From: Rhypophila decipiens
Lineage: Eukaryota > Ascomycota > Sordariomycetes > Sordariales > Naviculisporaceae
Assembly: GCA_033297075.1 (NCBI GenBank)
Contig: MU858295.1
Span: 1 to 45,499, forward strand
Direction of reading: 5' to 3'
DNA length: 45,499 nt
Shown here: one piece after another, positions 19,723-29,323 of the stretch
Numbering within the stretch: position 1 is the stretch's first letter
Layout: each line of letters begins with the position of its first letter
Made by a program: the position numbers and the translations under genes
Notes under the pieces: model-generated
What the model saw: only the letters and a program-made list of their open reading frames with translations
Databases searched by the model: none
Told to the model about the DNA's origin: nothing

Positions 19723-20700
19723 ATGGGTCTTTCTACTCCATTCTTCCACGGCGGCCGCAGTGCTAGTATTGAAGACTCGGAACCGTTCCTGGCCAACGAC
19801 GACTCAGCAATAAAGCCTGGAAACGGGAATCTGCACCGTGGTAGAAGATTGACATACTGCCTAGGCCTTTTGTCCTTCACTCTTGCTATCACCTGTCTTG
19901 GTCTCATCATAAAGCTCAACCATCAAAGTGAGCTTGCATGCTTCGGGGATAACCCAGTATACTGTGAGAGATCTGAATCCTCCCGGATCACTTCCTGCAG
20001 ATGAAGAGGTAAAACTAACGCTTGAAGCAGCACCGGCGCAACACGTTGTAAAATACAAGAATGTTGTCTTCACCAGCGGGTTTGGAGGCGAGAGAACAGC
20101 ATATCAGGGGCCTCCGACCCCGGAGAGAGACGGCTTGTGGGATGACCTGTATGGCTGTAAGTTGACCCAAACACCCAGAAACACAACGCGGAAAGCATTA
20201 TTCTCACAAAACATAAAGTCGGCGTTAGTAAAATTCCAATGTCATCGGCTGCCAAACTCGTCAACAAGACCGTGCCCATTCCTGGTCAGCCCGGACAGTA
20301 TGTCGTTGAGCTGAACGTCTTTCATCAGATACATTGCCTAGTAAGTCTACCGGTCTGTCCAGCCAACTCAACTACAAGTCAATAATCTGACAGTACTGGT
20401 CACAAGAATATGCTTCGAAAGAGACTCTACAGCAAGGAAGATTACCCACCAGACCATGAACTGATGGGCATTGAGCACCTCGAGCATTGTTATGATGCCC
20501 TGAGACAGAGCTTGATGTGTTCGGCTGACATTACTCCGCTCCCTTGGCAATGGGTCGAAAAAGAGCAGCAAGCAAAAGAGGTCGCCCGGGTAGCGCATAC
20601 TTGTCGTGATTTTGAGGCCGTGCGGACTTGGGGAAAGGAGAATGCTCTTGTGCACTTTGACAGGAAGATATATGTTACTGATCCGCTAAGGGCTTCGTAG
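19723..20700 (+). CDS. UstYa/DUF3328-family oxidase A (about 258 aa)
   Basis: Exons 19723-19927, 20001-20156, 20219-20340 and 20407-20700. The second and third introns have GTAAGT donors; the first has GTGAGC, and its acceptor is the least certain. Residues 43-65 form a single N-terminal membrane anchor after a short cytosolic tail, so the catalytic part faces the secretory lumen. The body has the family order: [18 protein letters not shown], then a GFGVSKIP segment, [13 protein letters not shown] and HLEHC. The two HxxHC motifs (156-160 and 185-189) are the signature of UstYa proteins, which oxidatively cross-link peptides in ustiloxin, asperipin-2a and related RiPP pathways. It is transcribed away from the putative precursor. 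Family assignment is firm; involvement in the proposed pathway is inferred from position. Confidence 0.88.
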
Positions 20701-20869
20701 GTGTTTCTCTGTTGTAATGCACCGGAAGCAACGCGGAATTGGAGAAATAGCAGGATGTCTTTATCATTGCATCTAATAATATTGAGCTGGCAGTGATATA
20801 TAGCAGTCGTGGAAGCTACTCCTGCTTAGGGGTTCCCGCTTTCTACCCTCAATATTTTATTCTCGTGTC

Positions 20870-21840
20870 CTAGAAGTACCCATCACCCTCGAAAAACTGT
20901 GCATCCTGCGGCATCTTCAAGTCGTGCCATCTATGCCCCAAATCCTGCACCGCGTTCTCCTGTACCCAGCCCAGCAGAGCATCAAAGTTGCGACACTTCT
21001 TGGTCAGGTTAAAGTCTGCCAACGGTTCGGCAAATGGTCTGGTTGGCTGGTCCTTGAGATCATAATGAACCCAGTTATGGGTAATGATGTCGACGTCCGC
21101 GTGGCACATGAGGTTCTGAAGAAGCATGTGGATGCAGTGGTTCTTGTGATCGATGTGCTCCCGCGGCTTGGACGTTCCATTCAACCTTGCATCCATACCG
21201 TAGTAGTAGTCGAAGTGTATCTCCTTGCGGAGCTCGTTGAGGCAGTGGATTTGGTGGAAGACGTCGACTTGAGCGATGTAAGCGTCTGGGCCACGATCCC
21301 AACTCAAGGGTGCCTTGACGCAAAGATCTGGGTTCTTTCCGGAATTTGACACAGATGACCGGTCAACTGTGATGATTTCGTATCCTTTGGCAGTGAGCCG
21401 AGTCCAAGCATTGTCGACTTCTGTAGATGGATCGAGGCGGAAGATTGACGTGTTGTCTTGAATGCGACCGTTCAGCTGCTCCCAATGTAAGGAGAGGTCG
21501 ACTTTGTCAAATAAAGGGGCTGGATACAAATTAGCCAATGGCCAGAGAAGGAAGGACACAGGAACAGTTCATTTCGGAACATACAAGAAGACGATGTGAG
21601 CTTCATAGCTTCTCTTTCGCCGCTTAAATTCCCCCTGTCTCCCGGCTGGACAGTGGCAGAGGGAGGTGATACAAGTATCACAACAATAACCAGCAACAGC
21701 AAGTTGAGCCCAACCGAAATCAACAAGAGACAAGGTGAAGTCAAAAGTCTTGCTGACGCTGTCGTGATTCTCCGAGTGGGCATTGAATCAACTTCTAGAA
21801 GATGCTTTTCCTCATCACGGCCCCCTTCTAGGGTTGCCAT
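20870..21840 (-). CDS. UstYa/DUF3328-family oxidase B (about 301 aa)
   Basis: Two exons on the complement: 21840-21585 and 21519-20870 (donor GTATGT, acceptor ATCCAG, phase 1). A hydrophobic anchor lies at about residues 30-58 (LLLISVGLNLLLLVIVVILV). The luminal part contains [20 protein letters not shown] and HIDHKNHCIHMLLQNLMCHA, giving HxxHC motifs at 174-178 and 210-214. It ends with FDALLGWVQENAV, the usual family tail. The gap between the two motifs is 36 residues, against 29 (156 to 185) and 35 (150 to 185) in its two neighbours, and it keeps only the anchor-proximal intron. It is therefore the most divergent of the three and may perform a different cyclisation. It is convergent with copy A (3' ends 169 bp apart) and divergent from copy C. 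Confidence 0.88.
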
Positions 21841-22581
21841 AATTCGTACGCGGCGGAACTCAGAATGCGCTAAGAATTTTTTTAGAAGACAAAAGACAAA
21901 CGCCAGTGAAGCACACTACTAAGGAGCACTGTGCTACATTGAACATGAAATCTGGAAGAAGCTTTCTGATGCTGAGTATTACATGTTGTGGCAAGTCGTT
22001 TAAAGCGGCGAGTGATAGTAACCGCCCGGGCTTGAAACTCGACGCCTGTTTCTAGCTGTTGCAACCACTAATTACTGGTCAGCAAACAGATATATTGGCT
22101 AATTACAAATCATGTCCACCTCCATTACAATGTCAAATTCTGGTAGTTTTGCAAAATCTCTCAAGGCTGCGCTGGCTGTTACAAATCATATTAAATCAAT
22201 TTAATCTTAAGACGACTTTGAAGGACCTGCTGCAGTCATTAAGCCGTGTTTCGTATTCGGCCCTTTATGACCTGATTCAAGTTAGCTGCGCCGCAAGTCA
22301 GCAGTCATCACCAGCCTGCATAAGCAGGTAAATTCACCTTCATCGGGCATATGGAAACTTCATCGGCTAGCTGCGAGGCATTGTTGGGTAATCTGAATAT
22401 CGTCACCTACGTGCCTGACCTCCAGGAGTCCAGAGGACGGGGATATTTCGAATAACTCTTTATTGGGAATAACGCTTCTGCTTCTAACCTATCTATTAAA
22501 AAAGTTCAAAACACAATACTCGAGGCCCACGCCCTCACAACCTTCCCACCTTTCAGGCCCTTCCTTTCAACAATACTAGCT
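21841..22581. promoter_or_regulatory. Divergent promoter region between UstYa copies B and C
   Basis: About 740 bp separating two start codons on opposite strands. It is AT-rich, with a C/A-rich tract just before 22582. No gene or clear binding-site cluster is recognised. Confidence 0.4.
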
Positions 22582-23568
22582 ATGTCTGGCTATTCAGAGG
22601 TCAAAGAATCCGATGAATTCTCAAGCGAAGACCCCTTTTTGACATCACCCTCACGGGAGCGTCCAAGATGGAAATTCGTCTTTCGGTTGCTCCTTCAGTC
22701 CACAATCGTGTGTTCTCTTTGCCTGGCGTCGTTCTTCATAGGAGCTGGGAACGCCGACAGACCTAATGAAGTGGCATGTGTCGACACTGCTTGGGGTTAG
22801 TAGGAAAAAAATCCTTCGCTTCAAGTTGTACTTTAGCAGCTTGATTACTGACTGCCATCTGTATGACAGACAAGGTCCGCGAGGGAATCTCGTTCAAGAT
22901 GCATGAGTTCAATCCAAGATTCGGGGGCCGTCCATCCCCATATATGGGTCATCCCAACCCGGGTGTCGACAAGCTTTGGTATCACCTTGCTGCCTGTAAG
23001 TCACAAATCCACGAGCTCTATCAGTTTGAGGAGAAATGCTCACTTATTGCGACAGTGCGCAACTTTGGAGTTCCAAAGGAGGTCCTGGTCACCATTAACA
23101 GAACCCGTGACGCGGTGAAGCTCCCTGGGAATGACGGTTACATGGCGGGTATGGAGGCCTTTCACCAGTTACATTGCCTAGTGAGTACCACAGTGATGTC
23201 CGATCAGCCCCGATTTGAATACTATAACAGACCACCAAAACTGACCGCATAGCGAATCCCAGAACTATATCCGCATGTACACATACATGGACCACTACGA
23301 AAAGATAGACACAGACATCAAAGCAGAGACCATGGAAGAGCGAAGGGAGCATGCAGACCACTGCGTCGAGACCCTTCGCCAGCGTCTGATGTGTAACCCC
23401 GATATGAACATCTACACCTACCACTGGATGGACGGGTACGATATGCCGGCGGGAAATCTGTTCTCAAGGCATAGATGCATCGATTGGGATCGTTTCGATG
23501 ATTGGGCGGGGGACAATGCGCTGCATTATCCGGCTCCCACTTCTCGGCCTGAGGGCTTCGAGGTGTGA
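22582..23568 (+). CDS. UstYa/DUF3328-family oxidase C (256 aa)
   Basis: Exons 22582-22795, 22870-22995, 23056-23180 and 23263-23568. Phases 1, 1 and 0 match copy A, and the last intron interrupts the same point (HCL|N) in both. The last acceptor is CCCAG at 23258-23262 rather than CATAG at 23248-23252, because only the former keeps the frame. A membrane anchor lies at about 33-55 after an acidic, Ser-rich cytosolic tail. The luminal part holds FKMHEFNPRFGGRPSPYMGH, a LRNFGVPKEV segment, and HxxHC motifs HQLHC (150-154) and HADHC (185-189), followed by ETLRQRLMCNPDMNIYTYHW. Shared intron positions suggest that A and C arose by duplication. Role as for copy A: oxidative tailoring of a secreted peptide is likely but inferred. 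Confidence 0.88.
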
Positions 23569-24507
23569 AGGTAGGCAATTATAGAATCATAGATTATCAG
23601 ACTCTTCTTGGGGATATCAGAACTTGGAGGAATCTACATAGTAGAGGGGGTTCGATACCAACTTGACGAAGGGGGTTACGTTTGTAACTGAGGTCGGTGA
23701 TGTAATCATCCCGCTAGATCAGTTACAGAACCATTTCGATTTGGAGGAGGAGCAACCCAGCAGGAAAGATCATGGATCTATCCGTGTGCTGGACCGGAAG
23801 AAGTGGGTCGTTCAGGCCATAGCCGCGGGAATGCGCCCGGGAGTGGCGGCTCTGATTGAAGCCATGGACGACGGTGAGGGTGAGTGGCCGGCATTGCTTA
23901 AAGGGGACAGCGATGTTGCATGAGTTTGAAGGTTCAGCTCTGCTCGGCCGTCCAGTGTTTGAGGTGGTATCCAATCTTCCTTCCATATTCTTAGTACTTC
24001 AGTATTTGTTTTGCTTTCAATGTAAAAAGATGATATTAATGACATTCAGGCAGCCATAGTCTAGTTCAAAAATGACAAAAAAAGGCAAAAGAATAAACAT
24101 ACAACACTGGGGATTCGCTGGTCATCACCGACCCAACTACTAGTCCAGCTATCAGTAGCTTATCTATAGAAGAGCAGACAGGATCCCGAGTTTTCCACTA
24201 CATATAGTCGTATATACCAGTTATTGTCAGCAGACCGTTCAAGTATAGAAATAGGGTAGTACAGTGATGTTGTATTCACAGTGTTCACCAGGGAAGTCTT
24301 CTAGTATTAATTCTCGTTATTCGTTACAGACAAACTACCTACCTATCCTACCAGCCCTTTGTGCCATTTCAGGCCTAACGATGTTAACTGGACCAGCCAG
24401 TCATACTCTCAATTCCCTTACCACTAGACCGGTATGATAATTCTTCCCAAGTTCCCATCCGTCAAACCACCATCACAACCATTCTGCCTGTCCTCTTCAC
24501 CCGGCAC
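23569..24507. other. Intergenic, about 940 bp
   Basis: This lies between the 3' ends of UstYa copy C and the minus-strand proline-rich gene. An open stretch at 23663-23923 (plus, no ATG, 86 codons) has a somewhat protein-like composition but no start, no family and no exon partners. The rest is AT-rich with no recognised feature. Confidence 0.35.
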
Positions 24508-26568
24508 TCAGTAAGGAGGATTCTGTCCATGTCCCTGTCCCTGGCTTGGATTGTAATAATCATGCGACTCCCCGCCAGGACGGTATGGCTGGGGGGTATA
24601 GCCCTGGCCCTGGCCCTGGTCTTGGTGATGAGGAGGACCACCAGGGGGAGGTGGCGGGTAGTGTTGTCCGCCATGCTGCTGGGCAGGCGTCGAGTCAAGT
24701 TCTGCAGCGGGAGGTCGGTACGGCTGGTACTGATGCGATGATCCAGACGAGTGTTGCTCCTGTTTGGGAGGAGGATAGCTCGAGGTTGGCTGCTGAGGGT
24801 GCTGCGGGCCTGGACCCTGGGATGGAGGACGGTAGGCCTGGTCCTGCTGCTGGTAGAGATTTTGCGTTGGATGGCTTGAAAGCGGGGACGGGGAGGGAGG
24901 CTTGTAACTTTGCTGGTGCTGCGAGGGAGCGGGACTCTGTGGGGAATAGTTCTGCGGAGGGGGCGGTGGGTAGTTCTGAGTAGGCGGTGGCGGGTATGTC
25001 GACTGAGGAGGAGGAGTGCACAATGGCTGTTGAGGAGGAGGAACATGCGAAGACCCGCCCTGCTGTGGAGGGGGCGCGTACGAGGTCTGCGGCGGGGGCA
25101 CATGAGAGGATGCCTGCTGAGGAGGAGCATATGACGTCTGCAGAGGAGGCTGGACATTCGATGATGCTCCCTGCTGAGTAGGAGGAGCAAACGACGTCTG
25201 GGGAGGCTTTTGCTGCGCAGCCGCAGGGATGGTCTGATGGCCGCCGCCCAGCTGGATATTGTTGGTCGGTGCCCCAACACTAACACCCTCGTCGCCAATA
25301 TCATCTGGCACGGTGATCTTGACCCTGGGCAGGTACTTCTGTACCTTTTGCTCGACCATGTTCTGCACAAACACCCAGCTCTGCCTCTCGAACTTGCGAT
25401 GTCCACCGTTGACCACACCCAGAATGTTCTCACGCAGCATCTCCTGCACCTTCTTGATAAGATTGCGGATCTTGCTGAGCAGCGTAGTCTTGATTTCGCC
25501 GAAGCCACGATCAGTGGTGGTCTCGCGATCCAGCTGCGAGTCGAACGGATTGCCGCCCAGAATCTTCTCCAGCGGCTTCTGGAACTTGTCGGGGAGCAGC
25601 TCAAACAACTTCTTCTCGATCTCGGCCAGGATCTTGCGGAACTCGAGACGGACCTCCCGATGGACCCTCGCCAGACCGGTGCTCAGCTTCTCGCTCAGCA
25701 TCTTGGAGAAGCCGATGCCTCCCTTTTCCTCACCGCTAGGACCAGCACGATCGCTATCGCCACCAAGGCCTCGGGAAGTGCCCTCGTCGTGATGTTTCTT
25801 GCCAAACAAACCACCAAGTCCCTTGACCAGACCTTTGACCTGGTCCTCGATCTCGCCGCGGGCACCGTCGCCCAGATCCCTCGTGGTTGTGTTTCCTCTC
25901 AGCCACTTCTTGATGTGTTCCAGCGCGATTTTGGTGAACCTCTCGGCAATGGGCTTGTGCTGCTCCCTCATCTCGGCCGCCACCTTTTCCTTGATCTCGG
26001 GAGTAATCATCCGGGCTTTCTCCTCAGGGTTCTTGGCGGCGTCCTTGACAGTGTTGCTGATGACGCCGAGCAGTCCGTCGAGCTCAAACTTTTGACCACC
26101 CTTCTTGTCGAACTGGTCTTGGACCACATCGACCGCGGCAGTGAGGAAGGTTTTGAAGCCATCACTTTTACCTCCACTAGCCCCTGCAACGCGATCCCGT
26201 GCATTGGTATTGCCATATCCACCGCTTCCCTCGGTAAGATCGAAAATATCCCTCAAGTCATCGCTTGCGCCGCTGGCCAGGCCGGTAAAGCTCCGGGTGA
26301 GCTTGGAGATCTCGTCGGCGAAGGGCAGCGACTGGTTGCCGTACGAGTCGGGGACGCCAGAGTCGAGGCCGCGCTTTCCGGACCCGTCGTCGTCTTTGTT
26401 GAACAGCGAGCGGAAGGCGTCGACGATCTGGTCTTCGAGGCTGTCGATGGTCTTGGTCTGGAAGGTCTCGAGCTCGGCTTCGACGCGGGGTTGGATCTGG
26501 GGGGCTAGCGAGTCGACGTACTCGTCCACCTTTTTCATGAGGACCTCGGGGAGGTGATGGCCGGACAT
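24508..26568 (-). CDS. Helical protein with long Pro/Gln-rich tail (686 aa)
   Basis: A single exon. The start is taken at the ATG at 26568, which opens MSGHHLPEVLMKKVDEYVDS; the frame is open 36 codons further upstream but that part is low-complexity. Residues 1 to about 430 are charged and helical, with a Gly/Ser spacer and repeated amphipathic segments (KDAAKNPEEKARMITPEIKE; EIEDQVKGLVKGLGGLFGKK). The last 240 residues are disordered Pro/Gln/Tyr/Ser sequence with PPPPQ, QQ and YxPP runs, resembling proline-rich tails that bind SH3 or WW domains or undergo phase separation. No signal peptide or membrane segment is visible, so it is probably cytosolic. I recognise the architecture as common in moulds but know no function. 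The long overlapping open frames on the other strand are composition shadows. Confidence 0.75.
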   Translation of the reverse strand: MSGHHLPEVLMKKVDEYVDSLAPQIQPRVEAELETFQTKTIDSLEDQIVDAFRSLFNKDDDGSGKRGLDSGVPDSYGNQSLPFADEISKLTRSFTGLASGASDDLRDIFDLTEGSGGYGNTNARDRVAGASGGKSDGFKTFLTAAVDVVQDQFDKKGGQKFELDGLLGVISNTVKDAAKNPEEKARMITPEIKEKVAAEMREQHKPIAERFTKIALEHIKKWLRGNTTTRDLGDGARGEIEDQVKGLVKGLGGLFGKKHHDEGTSRGLGGDSDRAGPSGEEKGGIGFSKMLSEKLSTGLARVHREVRLEFRKILAEIEKKLFELLPDKFQKPLEKILGGNPFDSQLDRETTTDRGFGEIKTTLLSKIRNLIKKVQEMLRENILGVVNGGHRKFERQSWVFVQNMVEQKVQKYLPRVKITVPDDIGDEGVSVGAPTNNIQLGGGHQTIPAAAQQKPPQTSFAPPTQQGASSNVQPPLQTSYAPPQQASSHVPPPQTSYAPPPQQGGSSHVPPPQQPLCTPPPQSTYPPPPTQNYPPPPPQNYSPQSPAPSQHQQSYKPPSPSPLSSHPTQNLYQQQDQAYRPPSQGPGPQHPQQPTSSYPPPKQEQHSSGSSHQYQPYRPPAAELDSTPAQQHGGQHYPPPPPGGPPHHQDQGQGQGYTPQPYRPGGESHDYYNPSQGQGHGQNPPY

Positions 26569-27312
26569 GATGGAGGTTTCTACTTTCTGATCGTGATTGC
26601 TAGTAGAAATGATTCGGCTTGTTTTAGGGATACGAAAGTGTTGATGCTGTGTCTTGGACCAGGAGCAACTTAGCAAGTGAACTTGAAGTGATCACTGATG
26701 GAGCCCTGAAACGCGGGGGGTCAAAATGCCCAGAGCCCAGCTTCACGCCAGACCCTCGGGTTTGGGCGTGCGTTGGGCTGACGTCAGGTTTCACAGTTTC
26801 AGCTTGATAGCGCTGCCAAGCGGACTAAAAAAGCCTCAGAGTTCCACCGGCAGCGGAGTTCAAGACCTTTTCCTTTTCGTCGCAGGCTTGAGTCGCATTT
26901 TCGTATTGCATTCCCTTTTCGGTGCGTTATAATCGCCAAAGGATAGCGTATCATGGCGAAATCTTAGAGGCCTCCAGGCATGGACAATCGCAACGTTGGT
27001 GCCTGGGGAGTTTTCATCATTCACTCGACGTCGCGAGGCGACCCATGAACAGATCCGGCCACAAGCTGGTATCAACGTTATCACGGTATCCGTATCCGTA
27101 CACGGCCCGGTATTCGGTACCCTTTCCCCTTACCGGCATGTCTACAAACAATCCACCTGTCGGCCCAGCATCGCAAGCTTTGAGCAAACAAAGACAAACC
27201 TCATGACTCATGCCGCAAAATCCACTTATTACCCTTGGTCCAACCACGGGAAGGGCGAAGAAAAACCCTCATATGGAACCACAAACTAATCAAAGATAAT
27301 TCAGAGGATCCG
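26569..27312. promoter_or_regulatory. Upstream region of the proline-rich gene and 5' flank of tRNA-Lys
   Basis: About 740 bp, GC-rich near 26700-26800. It should hold the proline-rich gene's promoter. No gene is seen. Confidence 0.35.
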
Positions 27313-27413
27313 CCCGGCTAGCTCAATCGGTAGAGCGTGAGACTCTTACTTCCTGTACCAACAGGTTAGAACGGATATCTCAAGGTTGTGGGTTCGACCC
27401 CCACGTCGGGCTC
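27313..27413 (+). tRNA. tRNA-Lys (anticodon CTT) with a 28-nt intron
   Basis: The acceptor stem GCCCGGC (27313-27319) pairs with GTCGGGC (27406-27412), followed by discriminator T. A-box-like GGCTAGCTCAATCGG and B-box GGTTCGACCCC (the internal RNA polymerase III promoter) are both present. The anticodon stem TGAGA/TCTCA closes a CTCTTAA loop, so the anticodon is CTT (27346-27348), which reads AAG codons. A 28-nt intron at 27350-27377 interrupts the loop one base after the anticodon, the canonical 37/38 position cut by the tRNA splicing endonuclease. CCA is not encoded, as expected for eukaryotes. Confidence 0.96.
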
Positions 27414-27844
27414 AATTCCCGGCGGCGATTCCTCTGAATTCTTTTTTAACTTTTCCTTTTTATCTCGCTTTTCCATTCGAGTTTATCCTGTTTCACTCCC
27501 TCGGTCAAGACTTTTTGGTCTGGCCCGTTACAAGGAGAGTCGCGGCATCACAAGGCAAAGCCACCTACATCTTCAGACAGACCATATAAATCTCATATGC
27601 ACATCACAAGCCCTCCTTGGCCGGTTCCTCATCACATCACATCGTGCCCTTCCAAGAAACGATAATGCAAAATTGGTTTAACGAAAGTCTATCCAGCAAA
27701 AGCCAACGCTCCCATATGCTGATGTTTGTATTACATGATGAAAAGAATGCTATGGGTATCTCGTCTCATCTCGTGGTCGTCATCGTCGTCTATGTATTTT
27801 GCCCGTCTCCCACCATCTGCCCCTTATGCACATATAAACGAAGG
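27414..27844. other. 3' flank of tRNA-Lys
   Basis: About 430 bp. A TTTTTT run at 27442-27447, some 30 nt past the tRNA, is a plausible RNA polymerase III terminator. The remainder is the downstream flank of the minus-strand gene ending at 27845. Confidence 0.45.
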
Positions 27845-29323
27845 TTAATCCCCCAGCGGCGCAAAATAATCCTTCTCAACCATCCACTGATCGCCCAATT
27901 TGAGTTTGGCACCATCGATCAAATCACAATCCTTGTGGCCCCATTTCATACGATATATCCTCCGGCCCGTCTCAATCATGACCTCAATAGCATCCTGCAG
28001 CCCCTGCGCGTTGTAATAGAATGGCTCGCCTTGGCCACCGCGCTGGCCCATCTGCCAGACGTACCGCTCTCGGGTCCCGCTGTTCTTGTACCGCACCATG
28101 GCGTGTGCTGTCTCTTCCAGGGCGCGAAATTTGGCTATCTCGGGGTCGGGTTTCTCGTCTGCGTCTCGTTTTGGTGATTGGTGCGTGCTGCTGCTAGCAT
28201 TCATCGTTTCGGCCCCAGCAAACCTCGTCCTCCTCCACGGGTCATTCTCATCCCTCTTCAATATCGGTCTTTCCTCCTCCTCTGGTGCATCTCTCCTCAA
28301 CTTTCCCCCTTTTTCCGGTGGCGGGGGATTAACATCACAGAAATCAGGCTTCACCTCCTCAACCCTGTACAAAACCCTGAGATCGGCCAAGCTCGAACCA
28401 ACATCCGTAATCAGCCCCGCCCGAGCATCTTTCAACGACCACCCGCGCATCGTCAATCGCGTGTGCATATCACAATCCGTGTTGTAATACGGGATCATGG
28501 TATCCCACCCGCCGACATCCTCATACGCCTCTGGGTTGACCAGCGCAAGATGATCGTACGCAAAGAAGCGGATCCCCCAGCGCGGATCAGTTTCCCTCGC
28601 TTCCTTTAATGCTGCTAGGGAGAGCTCGTAGATGGTCTTGTATCCGTCTTCGTTGTACCGCGGTAAACCGTCACCTCCGTTTTCCAAGGAAAAGGCGAGG
28701 ACATCCATGTGCGACCAGAAAAAGTAGGGCCAGTTGTGTTGGTACGTCAGCGAGTGGTAGAAGTTTTGTAGCTGGGCGAAGGATAATAACGCCGGGGTTT
28801 GGATGATGTTTACGCCCAACGTCTTGAGTTGCGTGTGGTTGAGGTAGAATGGATTTTGGAGGGTCAGCTGATTCCGGGCATTGGCTTGTTGTACCCCCGT
28901 GTTCTCGATTACATAGATTTGCGAAGCTGGCCATCCCGCCGTGATGTAAGACGTTACTGCTTGTAAGAGGAGAGGCCAGGCGCGGGTGAAGCCTATTAGC
29001 AATGGCGGTGCGAGGGGGAGGTCGTAGGATCTGTGCAGGTTTCGCTTTGGGACGTTCCAGGGCGGGATCGGGGGAAGTTTTGTTGTGGTCTGGAGGAGGG
29101 GGAAGTTATCTTTTATTGGTGGGGGGGCATATGTCGGTGGTTTTTTGTAGATTGGTCGTTGTTTTTGGACCTGGGGAAGGGAATCGTGGAGAGGGCCGAG
29201 AACGATGTCGTCGAGTCCTCGGTTTCCGGTGAAATGCTGTAGGGTGGTTACTGTGAGGAGGGCGATTAATGCGATCGTTATTATGCTCAGGACTTGCCGC
29301 TGGCTCGGCATGGTTATTAGCAT
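27845..29323 (-). CDS. Type II membrane protein, glycosyltransferase-like (492 aa)
   Basis: A single exon. The ATG at 29323 has a good CAACAATG context and puts one hydrophobic anchor (VLSIITIALIALLTVTTLQ) at residues 11-29. A Pro-rich stem (about 60-95) and a globular domain follow, the layout of Golgi type II glycosyltransferases. The domain holds WPYFFWSHMDVLAFS, followed later by YNTDCDMHTRL. Both are acidic motifs that could bind a nucleotide-sugar metal, in the order seen in GT-A folds; QIYVIENTG near residue 145 fits an early beta strand of such a fold. Residues near 370-430 are a charged, low-complexity insertion. An in-frame ATG at 29377 would only extend the cytosolic tail. The family is a guess from layout and motifs; donor and acceptor are unknown. 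Confidence 0.7.
   Translation of the reverse strand: MLITMPSQRQVLSIITIALIALLTVTTLQHFTGNRGLDDIVLGPLHDSLPQVQKQRPIYKKPPTYAPPPIKDNFPLLQTTTKLPPIPPWNVPKRNLHRSYDLPLAPPLLIGFTRAWPLLLQAVTSYITAGWPASQIYVIENTGVQQANARNQLTLQNPFYLNHTQLKTLGVNIIQTPALLSFAQLQNFYHSLTYQHNWPYFFWSHMDVLAFSLENGGDGLPRYNEDGYKTIYELSLAALKEARETDPRWGIRFFAYDHLALVNPEAYEDVGGWDTMIPYYNTDCDMHTRLTMRGWSLKDARAGLITDVGSSLADLRVLYRVEEVKPDFCDVNPPPPEKGGKLRRDAPEEEERPILKRDENDPWRRTRFAGAETMNASSSTHQSPKRDADEKPDPEIAKFRALEETAHAMVRYKNSGTRERYVWQMGQRGGQGEPFYYNAQGLQDAIEVMIETGRRIYRMKWGHKDCDLIDGAKLKLGDQWMVEKDYFAPLGD

Noticed and set aside
23663..23923. 86-codon plus-strand frame downstream of UstYa copy C
   Set aside because: It lacks an ATG, has no splice partners that I can see and matches no family that I recognise.
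24462..25604. Arg/Ser/Leu-rich minus-strand frame of 380 codons
   Set aside because: A frame-shifted reading of the Pro/Gln-rich tail of the real gene on the same strand.
25210..26508. Long plus-strand frame of 432 codons
   Set aside because: Antisense shadow of the proline-rich gene; its Leu/Val-rich composition arises from complementing Glu/Lys/Gln-rich codons.
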